64,000 nt of DNA from Hyphococcus sp. (GTDB taxonomy: Bacteria; Pseudomonadota; Alphaproteobacteria; Caulobacterales; Parvularculaceae), in the NCBI GenBank assembly GCA_021776335.1, contig JAJFGB010000001.1, positions 186,001 through 250,000 of the forward strand, in the 5' to 3' direction. The stretch's first letter is position 1, and each line of letters starts with the position of its first letter. The notes under the pieces are model-generated. The model was given only the letters and a program-made list of their open reading frames with translations. It did not search any database and had not been told where the DNA came from. Below, piece after piece: positions 17,036 to 24,605 of this stretch. Both the position numbers and the translations under genes were made by a program.

Positions 17036-18009
17036 TTCCCATTTTCGGCTTCAATCTCATCGTCAAAGCTGTCTTTTGGTGGGTTGGAGCTGTTTTGCTG
17101 GCGTTCGCCGATATGGATCTCGCCACGCATCCGGGCCAGCTCGACCTGTTTTTGCCGCTCGGCGAAATTGCGCTTTTGTTCATCGCTCAGCGCACCATGA
17201 CAGGCGGGGCAGGAAACGCCCTTGATATAATGCGGTGACGCCATGTCATCATCCGTAATCGGCTGCCGGCAGGCGTAACACATGGCGTAAGAACCCGGCG
17301 CGAGATCATGACTGACGGAGACACGCTGATCGAAGACAAAACACTCGCCGCGCCACAGGCTTTTTTCTTCCGGCACGGTCTCGAGATATTTTAAGATCCC
17401 GCCCTTTAGATGCACCACATCATCGATGCCTTCGCTGCGCAGGAACGCGGTGGATTTCTCACAGCGGATGCCGCCGGTGCAATACATGGCGACTTTTTTG
17501 ACATCGTGGTTCTCTCGATAATTTCGAAACCAGGCGGGGAAATCCCGGAAAGATTTCGTTTCAGGATCAAGGGCGCCGTCAAATTTGCCGATGCTTACTT
17601 CGTAATCATTGCGCGTATCGATCACCAGCGTTTCGGGATTGGAAATCACTGCGTTCCAATCATCGGGTTCAACATAGCGCTCAAAGGATTTTTCCGGATT
17701 GAGCCCTTCAACGCCCATGGCGACAATCTCTTTTTTAAGCCGCACTTTCATACGGTGAAACGGATTGTCGTCGGTCAGGGATTCTTTCCAGTCAAGATCG
17801 GCGCAGCCCGGCAGGGTTTTGAGGTGCGCAAGGACCGCATCGACACCGGCGCGCGTGCCGGCGATGGTGCCATTGATCCCCTCGGCAGCGAGGAGAATGG
17901 TGCCATAGACGCCCGCCTTTACGGCAGCATCGCGCAGCGGCGCCTGATACTCGGAGAAATCGGGCAGGGCGGTGAATTTATAGAGCGCGGCGACGACCAG
18001 TTGGGACAT
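17023..18009 (-). CDS. trhO: tRNA uridine-34 hydroxylase TrhO (rhodanese-related)
   Basis: 328 residues, normal length. TrhO makes 5-hydroxyuridine at the tRNA wobble position. The N-terminal domain (VAALYKFTALPDF, LAAEGINGTIAG) and central rhodanese domain are complete. The active-site loop CTGGIRC (Cys177 and Cys183) is intact, preceded by VIDTRNDYEVSIG. The C-terminal Cys-containing zinc-like region CYACRQPIT and CPACHG is also present. It overlaps the GST gene downstream. In this window it lies inside the accessory block after hisD, but the gene itself is widely conserved. Confidence 0.96.
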   Translation of the reverse strand: MSQLVVAALYKFTALPDFSEYQAPLRDAAVKAGVYGTILLAAEGINGTIAGTRAGVDAVLAHLKTLPGCADLDWKESLTDDNPFHRMKVRLKKEIVAMGVEGLNPEKSFERYVEPDDWNAVISNPETLVIDTRNDYEVSIGKFDGALDPETKSFRDFPAWFRNYRENHDVKKVAMYCTGGIRCEKSTAFLRSEGIDDVVHLKGGILKYLETVPEEKSLWRGECFVFDQRVSVSHDLAPGSYAMCYACRQPITDDDMASPHYIKGVSCPACHGALSDEQKRNFAERQKQVELARMRGEIHIGERQQNSSNPPKDSFDDEIEAENGNWEQ

Positions 18010-18047
18010 GGCGGCTATTTAGGCCAGAGACGAAGGCGAGAAAAGCC

Positions 18048-18178
18048 CCCTCCGTCCACTTCGCGGACACCTCCCCCGTAAACGGGGGAGGAATATGTTG
18101 CGCATAGTTGGTGGATATTCTTCCCCCGTTTACGGGGGAAGTGTCATGCCGACAAAAGACGGCATGACGAAGGGGGGT
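18048..18178. repeat. Two-hairpin extragenic element, copies 2 and 3 facing each other
   Basis: Copy 2 (18048 on) reads CCCCCTCCGTCCACTTCGCG with GTCC/GGAC as the variable stem and CCTCCCCCG/CGGGGGAGG as the constant one. Copy 3 (18121-18178) is inverted, with CTTCCCCC/GGGGGAAG and the variable hairpin GTCATGCCG/CGGCATGAC. It separates trhO from the DUF481 gene. Confidence 0.8.
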
Positions 18179-18198
18179 ATTTACGAATGGTGTGGGGG

Positions 18199-19152
18199 TT
18201 AAAACCCATAGCTGAGCGATGCCCGCGCGGTTGTATCGGTATTTTCCCGGCCGAGCGGCGGTTCGGTTTCATAGCGATATTCAAAAGAAATCGCCGTGGA
18301 GAGGGAATCCGTCAGGGCGGTGGAGAGCGACGTGACCGACTGAAACGTCGTTGTCGGCGATGTCCAGGTCGAGTTGAAATCCTGTTCCAGAACCAATCCA
18401 TCGCGGATCACCCAGTCGAGTTCGCTCGCTGCATAAAGCGCAAATTCCTGTTCGACCGCCCGCGTGTCGTCGATCGGCGAATAGCGATAACCGGGGCCGC
18501 CTTCGAGCTTCCATTTCAGGCGCTCGGATTTTGCAAAAAAATGGCCGAGACCGGCGCCGGCAAACAGGCGGTAATCGAAACCGGAAAATTCATCCTCTTC
18601 ATAGGAGACCCGGCCATAGCTATAGGTCCGCTCGCCGAAATTATAATCGAGCTGATAGGCGGCGCCCCAGCGTTGTTTGTTGGTGATATCGTTTGAGCTG
18701 CCAAGGTCGAAGAACGCCGTGATGTTGTGCACAAATTTCCCGCTTGTGCGCGCTGCATCCACCGCGATGCCGACCGCTGCATTGTCAGAATTGCCGCTGG
18801 AAAAAACGCCGGACGCCTGAACCTTTCCGTCCCAGGGCGACAGGGCGAAGACCCCGCCGCTTGGCGGCGCATCGACGTCGACATCGGCGGCAATTTCTGC
18901 AGGCGGCTCAAATTCAGCAATCTTTACGGCCGACTGATCAACGATCTGCGCTTCATAATCGGCAAACACGGTTTTGACGGCGCGGGCCACCGCCGCAATC
19001 TCATTTGCATCGCCGGTGGCGTAGGCAGCGTCGAGTAGCGACTGGGCGATGTCAGGGATAATGGCTTCGGATTGCGCAGCGGCAGGGGATGTTGTGGAAA
19101 GGGCGGCGGCCAGCGTGAAAAAACTGGCAATTGCAAGGCAAGCAGTCTTCAT
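18199..19152 (-). CDS. DUF481 outer-membrane protein (YdiY-like)
   Basis: 317 residues from the ATG at 19152; a frame extension of eight residues upstream lacks a signal-peptide start. The signal peptide (KTACLAIASFFTLAAAL) likely ends at AAAQ. The mature N-terminal region is helical (about 25-90), followed by a beta-barrel with alternating strands: WDGKVQASGVFSSGNSD, YSYGRVSYEEDEFSGFDYR, FALYAASELDWVI. The final strand ends in Phe (ASLSYGF), as outer-membrane barrels do. The family includes salt-stress-induced outer-membrane proteins; specific role unknown. Palindromic elements flank both ends. Confidence 0.88.
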   Translation of the reverse strand: MKTACLAIASFFTLAAALSTTSPAAAQSEAIIPDIAQSLLDAAYATGDANEIAAVARAVKTVFADYEAQIVDQSAVKIAEFEPPAEIAADVDVDAPPSGGVFALSPWDGKVQASGVFSSGNSDNAAVGIAVDAARTSGKFVHNITAFFDLGSSNDITNKQRWGAAYQLDYNFGERTYSYGRVSYEEDEFSGFDYRLFAGAGLGHFFAKSERLKWKLEGGPGYRYSPIDDTRAVEQEFALYAASELDWVIRDGLVLEQDFNSTWTSPTTTFQSVTSLSTALTDSLSTAISFEYRYETEPPLGRENTDTTARASLSYGF

Positions 19153-19286
19153 GGGAACTCTCAATAAATGTCTCAATGATCGCGGAACCTCAACCGATTC
19201 GAAGATGCGGTTGAGCCGCCGGTACAGGCATTGGCGCTACCGGAAATCAGGCGGGGCGGCCAATTAACAAAGCGCAACGCGATCTT

Positions 19287-19350
19287 GTTCTGTCCCCGCT
19301 TGCGGGGGAAGTGTCATGCCGACAAAGGCGGCATGACGAAGGGGGCTGTT
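19287..19350. repeat. Two-hairpin extragenic element, copy 4
   Basis: GTCCCCGCTTGCGGGGGAAG followed by GTCATGCCG-ACAAAGG-CGGCATGAC and GAAGGGGG. Nearly identical to copy 3. Confidence 0.8.
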
Positions 19351-19439
19351 TCCTGTCGCGTGATGATTCTCGATAGGGCGGAAATTTCCGTCCATGCGCG
19401 TATTTGAGATTGAAAAATCAGAATATTGGAGAGTGATTG

Positions 19440-19505
19440 GGCCCCCTCCGTCACCCCGGTCAAGGGCCGGGGTGACACCTCCCCCGTAAACGGGGGAGGA
19501 ATATG
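19440..19505. repeat. Two-hairpin extragenic element, copy 5
   Basis: CCCCCTCCGTCACCCCGGTC opens the element; the variable hairpin is GTCACCCCGG/CCGGGGTGAC and the constant one CCTCCCCCG/CGGGGGAGG. It marks the right end of the accessory block before the UPF0262 gene. Confidence 0.8.
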
Positions 19506-19577
19506 TTGTGCTATCGGACCAGGGCGTGACCCTGTCCCGTAACGTCGTTACAAGAACAGCAGTGATTCGGAGAGGCC

Positions 19578-20066
19578 ATGTCCGGCGAGGAAGACAGCGC
19601 GGGCCTATATAAAATCGTCCAGATCGATCTTGACGAGCGGTCGCTGGCGCCTGCGACCGCCGATATCGAGCATGAGCGTAAAGTCGCGATCTATGATCTT
19701 CTTGAGGAGAACTTTTTCAAACCCAGCGGCGCCGGCGAGGGCCCGTTTGAGCTGTATCTTTCCAATGTGGAGCGACGCCTTGTTTTTGATGTGCGCCGTC
19801 AGGGCGGCGATGCGCTTGGCCAGGTTCATCTGTCGATGACGCCGTTTCGCAAGATCATCAAAGATTACTTCATGCTGTGCGAAAGCTATTACGACGCCAT
19901 CAGGACGGCGGCGCCGTCGCAGATTGAAACCATCGATATGGCGCGGCGCGGGATGCACAATGAAGGCTCGGATATCTTGCGCGAGCGCCTGGAAGACAAA
20001 ATTGAACTCGACATGAATACCGCGCGGCGGCTTTTTACGCTGATCTGCAGCTTTCACATGCGATGA
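19578..20066 (+). CDS. UPF0262 family protein
   Basis: 162 residues. The segments IVQIDLDERSLAPATADIEH, REARLSQ-unrelated LEENFFKP and YESYYDAIRTA-type helices match the alphaproteobacterial UPF0262 family; MARRGMHNEGSDILRERL is particularly typical. A cytoplasmic protein of unknown function, normally encoded between hisD and the phosphatase gene. The phosphatase gene follows 10 nt downstream. Confidence 0.92.
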   Translation: MSGEEDSAGLYKIVQIDLDERSLAPATADIEHERKVAIYDLLEENFFKPSGAGEGPFELYLSNVERRLVFDVRRQGGDALGQVHLSMTPFRKIIKDYFMLCESYYDAIRTAAPSQIETIDMARRGMHNEGSDILRERLEDKIELDMNTARRLFTLICSFHMR

Positions 20067-20076
20067 GGAACACCCC

Positions 20077-20502
20077 ATGACGCAATCGATCCTCTTTGCC
20101 TGCAATATGAACTCGGTGCGCTCGCCGATGGCGGCGGCGTTGTTGCGGCGTGATGGGGTGGGCGATTTCAACGTCGATTCAGCCGGCGTCTATGAGGGCG
20201 GGCTCGATCCCTTTGTTGAAATGGTCATGAAAGAGCTGGACGTTGCCATGGAGAACCATGAGCCGAAATCTCTTGAGGGCGTGACCCTGTCGGACTTTGA
20301 CGTGGTGATCGCGCTGACGCCCGAGGCCGCCGTCGAGGCGCGGCGCTATCTGCCTCATGAGAGCATCGAGTTCTGGGATATTGAAAATCCGTCCGATGAG
20401 CGCGGCGGGCGCGAAGCGATTCTGGAGGCCTATCGCCGGGTGCGCGACGCGCTCAGCGCGCGGCTGAAAAGCCGCTTTCCGGACCTCTACAAAAAACCTT
20501 GA
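20077..20502 (+). CDS. Low-molecular-weight protein-tyrosine-phosphatase family protein
   Basis: 141 residues. The P-loop CNMNSVRSP has Cys9 and Arg15, fitting C-x5-R, and the general-acid Asp is likely in WDIENPSDE. The fold also serves arsenate reductases, but there is no ars context; the position before infA is the conserved one for this small phosphatase-like family in Alphaproteobacteria. Cytoplasmic. Its substrate is not known from the sequence. Confidence 0.9.
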   Translation: MTQSILFACNMNSVRSPMAAALLRRDGVGDFNVDSAGVYEGGLDPFVEMVMKELDVAMENHEPKSLEGVTLSDFDVVIALTPEAAVEARRYLPHESIEFWDIENPSDERGGREAILEAYRRVRDALSARLKSRFPDLYKKP

Positions 20503-20537
20503 TTTTACGGGCGTTCACCATCATGGTCCCGCCGCAG

Positions 20538-20584
20538 CGGCCCAAGGATGGTATGGGCCCGGCCCAAAGGACGGTCATGCGGCC
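20538..20584 (+). repeat. Direct repeat in the infA leader
   Basis: CGGCCCAAGGATGGTATGGG (20538 on) is followed at 20560 by CGGCCCAAAGGACGGTCATG; both end in GGCC and could fold on themselves. They lie 40-90 nt before infA and could be a leader structure or an unrelated insertion. Confidence 0.5.
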
Positions 20585-20625
20585 GCTTTGGCCCCTAAAT
20601 ACAAAAGATGTGAGTTGAGGCGCGA

Positions 20626-20844
20626 ATGGCGAAAGAAGAACTTCTTGAATTTGAAGGCACCGTTGAGGAGTTGCTCCCCAATGCGACATTTCGCGTGAAG
20701 CTTGAGAATGAACATGAGATTATCGCCCATACGGCTGGCAAGATGCGCAAAAACCGCATTCGTGTGCTGGCGGGCGACAAAGTGCTGGTCGAGATGACGC
20801 CTTATGATCTGACCAAGGGCCGCATCACCTACCGGTTCAAGTAA
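20626..20844 (+). CDS. infA: Translation initiation factor IF-1
   Basis: 72 residues, exactly the usual length. It is the S1/OB-fold protein that binds the ribosomal A site during initiation. The sequence runs [58 protein letters not shown], as in all IF-1. The gene is followed by two palindromic elements before maf. Confidence 0.99.
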   Translation: MAKEELLEFEGTVEELLPNATFRVKLENEHEIIAHTAGKMRKNRIRVLAGDKVLVEMTPYDLTKGRITYRFK

Positions 20845-20874
20845 AGCCGGCGCTAAGTGACAGGCGCCACCCCC

Positions 20875-20950
20875 CTAGCAGTCCGAATCAGAAATTCGTA
20901 TCCCCTATCCGGATACGCCACAACGAATTTCAGATTCAAAGGACTGCTAG
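20875..20950. repeat. 76-nt palindromic element bounded by CTAG
   Basis: CTAGCAGTCC at the left end pairs with GGACTGCTAG at the right; inside, GAATC.GAAATTCGT pairs with ACGAATTTCAGATTC, leaving a short loop around CTATCCGGATA. A three-base bulge (AAA) lies on the right arm. It follows infA closely and could also act as its terminator. Confidence 0.85.
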
Positions 20951-20962
20951 ATAAAAAACAAT

Positions 20963-21039
20963 CTAGTGAGGTTTTCGGATTTGGAATTCCTTCCACACTG
21001 GACGCACCCCTATGAGGAATTTCAAATCCACCTCACTAG
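20963..21039. repeat. 77-nt palindromic element overlapping the start of maf
   Basis: CTAGTGAGGT pairs with ACCTCACTAG, and CGGATTTGGAATTCCT with AGGAATTTCAAATCC, with a three-base bulge at the same place as in the element at 20875. The two share architecture, length and CTAG ends but differ in stem sequence. The right arm covers the maf start codon (21012) and its first nine codons. Confidence 0.85.
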
Positions 21040-21602
21040 TCCTCGCCAGCGCCAGCCCGCGCCGCAAAGCGCTGCTGGAACTGATTGGCGTTGTTCCCGA
21101 TAAAACCATCGCGGCTGATATCGACGAGACGCCGCATGATGGCGAGTTGCCCGCGGCGCTGGTGGCGCGTCTGGCGGCGGGCAAAGCCTCGGTCGTTGCG
21201 GCGGATCATCCTGACGCGCTTGTCATGGGTTCCGATACGGTGGTCGCCTGTGGCAGGCGCATTTTGCCCAAGCCTGAGAACGCCGACGAGGCGCGAGCGT
21301 TCCTGACGCTGCTGTCAGGACGGTCGCACCGCGTCTGGTCCGGCGTGGCACTGGTAACGCCCGGCGGAAAGATCCTGACACGGACAGTTGAAACACGCGT
21401 GAAGCTGCGCCGCCTCGATGCGCTCGCGCTGGATGAATATATCGCGAGCGACGAATGGGTCGGCAAGGCGGGCGCCTATGCCATCCAGGGTCTCTTTGCC
21501 AAACATGTGGTGGGCATTATCGGGTCTTACACAAATATTGTCGGCCTGCCGCTTTACGAGACGTCAAACCTTCTCACCGGCGCCGGATGGCGAAAGCCGT
21601 GA
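21012..21602 (+). CDS. maf: Maf-family nucleotide pyrophosphatase
   Basis: 196 residues. Maf/YhdE-type enzymes hydrolyse non-canonical or modified nucleoside triphosphates in the cytoplasm. Signatures: LASASPRRKALLELIGV, DETPHDGEL, MGSDTVV, GKAGAYAIQGLF. The first residues MRNFKSTS are encoded within a palindromic element and replace the usual very short lead to the LVLASASPRR motif, so the initiation region has been remodelled or a non-ATG start nearer LVLAS is used. The 3' end overlaps the RNase G/E gene by 16 nt. Confidence 0.95.
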   Translation: MRNFKSTSLVLASASPRRKALLELIGVVPDKTIAADIDETPHDGELPAALVARLAAGKASVVAADHPDALVMGSDTVVACGRRILPKPENADEARAFLTLLSGRSHRVWSGVALVTPGGKILTRTVETRVKLRRLDALALDEYIASDEWVGKAGAYAIQGLFAKHVVGIIGSYTNIVGLPLYETSNLLTGAGWRKP

Positions 21603-22804
21603 AACCGCTATTGATCATCGAATGCGGCGTTGCACAAACGCGCGCCGCCCTGATCAAGGATGACCGTGTCACGCGGTTCTGGTTTGGCCCCGCGCGCGGC
21701 GACGAACAAAACGATCAGACGCCGCGCAGGGGCAGACGTTTTACCGGCCGCGTCCGCTCGATCAACACATCATTGAACGCCGCCTTTGTTGATATTGGCG
21801 ATGGGCTCGATGCGTTTTTGCCGCTTAATAAAAAACCTGAAGCGGCACTATCAGACGGCGCGCTTATTTCCGTGAGCGTGAAATCGCCGCCGCGCCAGGG
21901 CAAGGGCGCGGTGTTGAAGTTCTTATCCGTTATAGAGGATGCAGAAGAGACGCCTGCCAAAAAAACACCAGGCCGCGCGCCGCCTTTTACTGATGCAGCG
22001 GTGGAGGCGGTGAATGCTATTGGCGGGCCCGCCACAAAAATCCTGATTGACAGCGGCAAGGCTTATGCGGTGCTGGTGACGGCTGACCTTGAAACCGGCA
22101 TTACCGGCGCTGACATCCATTATACGAAAGAGGCCGTCGCGCTTTTTGACGTGCATGACGCCAGTGACGCGCTCGCGGGGGCCTTTGAACAATCCGTGCC
22201 ACTAAACGGCGGCGGGCGCCTGGTCATTGATGAGGCGCAGGCCCTGACCGCCATCGATGTGGACAGCGGCGCCTTGGGCGCGTCATCGCCGGCGCGCCTG
22301 CGCGAGAAGATTGCGACCGCAGCGGCTGATGAAGCCTTGCGCCAGATTGGTCTCAGGAATATTGGCGGTCATGTGGTGATCGACTTCCCATCGATCGGCG
22401 CCAAAGCGGCGCGCACGCGCTTTCGCGCGCATCTCACTAAAGTGCTGGCGCGCCTCGACGGCGCCGGCGGCGCGAGCTTTTCTCAAACGGGGCTTTTTTC
22501 ATTTACCGCGCCCCATGGCGCCCAAAGCCTGATGGAACGCTTTACGGAAGAGGCGCCAGCGGATCCGGTTCCGGGGCGGTGTTTTACATTGGACTGGCAG
22601 GCAAAATCCGCGCTGCGCGAAGCGGAACATCGCCTGCGGGCTGGGCCGCAAGTGAAACTGCGCCTCGGGGTCGGCGCGGCGCTTTACGCTTATCTCAATG
22701 ACAGCAAAATCTGGATCGAGCGGCTGAAGGAAATCTACGGCCCCCGCATTGATCTGACAGCGGACGAAAAACTGGAGGCGCGCGCCTATGACCTCTCCGA
22801 GTAA
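21587..22804 (+). CDS. Ribonuclease E/G family protein, short form
   Basis: 405 residues from the ATG at 21587 inside the end of maf. S1-like segment: FTGRVRSINTSLNAAFVDIG, GLDAFLPL. Catalytic region: ALTAIDVDSG has Asp where RNase E has Asp-x-Asn (here Asp-x-Asp), and HVVIDFPSIG replaces the usual IDFIDM. I see no CPxCxG zinc-link motif. It should process or decay RNA in the cytoplasm, but the altered metal site makes its activity less certain. The maf-RNase-yacG order is the conserved alphaproteobacterial one. Confidence 0.9.
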   Translation: MAKAVKPLLIIECGVAQTRAALIKDDRVTRFWFGPARGDEQNDQTPRRGRRFTGRVRSINTSLNAAFVDIGDGLDAFLPLNKKPEAALSDGALISVSVKSPPRQGKGAVLKFLSVIEDAEETPAKKTPGRAPPFTDAAVEAVNAIGGPATKILIDSGKAYAVLVTADLETGITGADIHYTKEAVALFDVHDASDALAGAFEQSVPLNGGGRLVIDEAQALTAIDVDSGALGASSPARLREKIATAAADEALRQIGLRNIGGHVVIDFPSIGAKAARTRFRAHLTKVLARLDGAGGASFSQTGLFSFTAPHGAQSLMERFTEEAPADPVPGRCFTLDWQAKSALREAEHRLRAGPQVKLRLGVGAALYAYLNDSKIWIERLKEIYGPRIDLTADEKLEARAYDLSE

Positions 22805-23003
22805 TGACAACAAGACCGATACGGGTTCCGGCAGCGGTACAGCTGAGCCGGCGCCTTGCCCGATCTGTAAGAAACCGTCGGACGCGGCTTACGAACCGTT
22901 TTGTTCAAAGCGCTGCGCCGATGTGGATCTGCATCGCTGGTTTTCGGGCGGCTATGGCATCCCCGCGACGGAAGAGGATGATAGCGCGGGCGATGAGGGG
23001 TAG
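22788..23003 (+). CDS. yacG: DNA gyrase inhibitor YacG
   Basis: 71 residues with a zinc-finger arrangement CPICKKP and CSKRCADVDLHRWFSG, the YacG signature. YacG binds GyrB and inhibits gyrase in E. coli. Here it overlaps the RNase G/E gene by 17 nt and ends the conserved housekeeping run. The C-terminal tail is short and acidic. Confidence 0.95.
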   Translation: MTSPSNDNKTDTGSGSGTAEPAPCPICKKPSDAAYEPFCSKRCADVDLHRWFSGGYGIPATEEDDSAGDEG

Positions 23004-23188
23004 GGGGTGTGAGTGGTTGCGAGGTCCGGTTTGCGGGCAAAAGCGGTCATTAGAATATCGATAGCTACAGGCAATTATTGGCCCAAAACGGACAGTCATG
23101 AGCTGAACTAGGCTTGATCCAAGTCGTTGCCTTTGAATAAACTAGCGTGTGATCGTATTTTGATCGGGAGCGCTTTGGCGGGGTGAGT

Positions 23189-23527
23189 ATGCGGACATAC
23201 TTTCGCTTAGTTTTATCGCGATTCAAACTGTTTAGCTTCTTGGCTATCTTTGTATTCGTCTTTTTCATACTCATATTCGGCAATGTTTGCGCACAAGACG
23301 ATGAAATGAATTGCACGATAATGGATGTAGTTGTTGACGCACAGCTGCACGGAGTGATGATTTTTCTATTGTCACTTCCTTTTGCGTATGCATCAGCAGA
23401 TGTTGCAGGCCGAGACGCGCCACTTGCGGCGAGAATACTATGGCCTGTCTTCGGTTTTTCGTTGAGCATTGTTATTATGGCTCTTGCGATACGATCTTAC
23501 TTCGCGTTTCGAGGCATTCCTTTCTGA
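23189..23527 (+). CDS. Small membrane protein, hypothetical
   Basis: 112 residues from the ATG at 23189 (GTG at 23183 is an alternative). A hydrophobic N-terminal helix (LFSFLAIFVFVFFILIFG) is followed by a short external stretch with two Cys (VCAQDDEMNCT) and two further helices at about 50-72 and 85-105. Function unknown. No coupled neighbours; a scattered TGTCCG repeat begins right at its stop codon. Confidence 0.6.
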   Translation: MRTYFRLVLSRFKLFSFLAIFVFVFFILIFGNVCAQDDEMNCTIMDVVVDAQLHGVMIFLLSLPFAYASADVAGRDAPLAARILWPVFGFSLSIVIMALAIRSYFAFRGIPF

Positions 23528-23590
23528 ATGTCCGCTTTTGGCGAGAATTTGTCGGTCAGTCGCAATTCGTTCAATGTCCGCTTTGAGGAT
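23526..23590. repeat. Short scattered repeat AATGTCCGCTTTTGGC
   Basis: AATGTCCGCTTTTGGCGAGA at 23527 and AATGTCCGCTTT at 23573. Related copies: 27354 (AATGTCCGTTTCTGGCGCAA), 27400 (ATGACCGCTTTTGGCGAGAA), and inverted at about 23075-23099 and 26392. All lie between genes in the 23-27.5 kb region. Nature unknown. Confidence 0.55.
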
Positions 23591-23591
23591 T

Positions 23592-23693
23592 TTAGCGACG
23601 TAATCGACTCATCCGGGCGAGCAGCGCCTCCGGCATAGCGCGGACTTCAACATCCCACCGCCAAATCTCCTCGATTTCGCTTTCCGTTACCGC
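23592..23693 (-). pseudogene. Remnant of an L,D-transpeptidase gene, 3' end only
   Basis: Read on the minus strand, 23658-23693 encodes AVTESEIEEIWR, identical to the C-terminal segment of the intact L,D-transpeptidase at 25069. It is followed by WDVEVR in place of LVPVGAAVEVR, then an unrelated tail to a TAA at 23592. Upstream of 23693 the similarity stops at once: the catalytic WTHGC is absent. This is a decayed third copy of the family found intact at 25069-25578 and 35633-36154. Confidence 0.75.
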
Positions 23694-23866
23694 CACGTAT
23701 CGGACAACGATCCGAAAACCCCGGTTTTACAGGCGTTATCGGGGATGGCGCGTTTGATGCAAGCTCTTGATGCAATTGGCAGCAGGCAGCGCCAATTGAA
23801 AATCCTGGGTGGCGCGTTAATACTTAACGCAAGGCGCCGCAGGCGTTGGCCCGTAGGAGTTAGATT

Positions 23867-24370
23867 GTGAAAAAACTGTATTTAGCTGGCATCTTTATGG
23901 TCATCGCGATGATGGGTCACGCAAGCGCTGAGACCGCATGGAAATACAGTGAAGTTGAAGACAAGTTCACGGACAAAATCCACAACATCGCGTCCATAAC
24001 GAATAAATTACCCGCGTCTTCAGAAAGCTTCAAAGCGAACTTCGAGTGTCGTAACGGTAAGGATTTTGCCTTTTCATTATACACAGACAAAAACCTTGGC
24101 GACAGAAATGGCCCGCTCAAAATTCAATATCGCGTCGATGACAAACGGTCGAAAACGGTCAGAATGCGCATTTTCTCGAATTCGGAAACCGGCGGCATGA
24201 ACAAGGCTGATGCGATCGATATCGCCAACGACGTTCTGAATGCCGAGCGATTGCGTCTGCGCGTCATCGCTGACAATGGCGACCAGTTCGATGCTGAAAT
24301 TTCTCTTGAAAACGCAAGGCGCCCCATCCTCAAAACCGTAGAGGCATGTGGATTATATGTGCGCGACTAA
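23867..24370 (+). CDS. Secreted periplasmic protein, hypothetical
   Basis: 167 residues from a GTG start preceded by TAGGAG. The signal peptide KKLYLAGIFMVIAMMGHASA is followed by mature ETAWKYSEVEDKF. The body is beta-rich, with one Cys in FECRNGKDF and another near the end (EACGL), which could form a disulfide. The pattern of a W near the start and repeated strand segments (LKIQYRVDDKR, LRLRVIADNGDQFDAE) resembles small periplasmic beta-sandwich proteins such as VasI-like ones, but no family is certain. Confidence 0.7.
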   Translation: MKKLYLAGIFMVIAMMGHASAETAWKYSEVEDKFTDKIHNIASITNKLPASSESFKANFECRNGKDFAFSLYTDKNLGDRNGPLKIQYRVDDKRSKTVRMRIFSNSETGGMNKADAIDIANDVLNAERLRLRVIADNGDQFDAEISLENARRPILKTVEACGLYVRD

Positions 24371-24488
24371 GACCTAACCTTAAGCGCCGGGTTAACTGGC
24401 AGGGCTACGCGCGTAGGCGAGCTTCAGCCCGCCGGTCTCTTATGGCGCCCAGGCGCCAATTATCTTTCAATGATTTCAAAATCGGCGC

Positions 24489-24527
24489 ACTTCATAAGTG
24501 TGCCAGGGAGGCGGGCAAATGCCCGCC
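24489..24527. terminator. Paired hairpins, terminator-like
   Basis: CACTT-CAT-AAGTG (about 24489-24501) is followed by GGCGGGC-AAAT-GCCCGCC (24510-24527). It lies between the gene ending at 24370 and the one starting at 24606. No T-run follows, so an extragenic repeat is equally likely. Confidence 0.4.
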
Positions 24528-24605
24528 CTGCAATGGCTTAAAGCAGACATTTCAAAATAGTTGCGCTACAAATAGTGGGCTTATTGGAATACCGAGGGCA
24601 CAGAA

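Noticed and set aside
17410-18081. Open frame of 223 codons antisense to trhO
   Set aside because: Shadow of trhO; no start signal.
20077-20502. Arsenate reductase activity for the low-molecular-weight phosphatase
   Set aside because: The position before infA and absence of ars genes fit the conserved phosphatase-like family instead.
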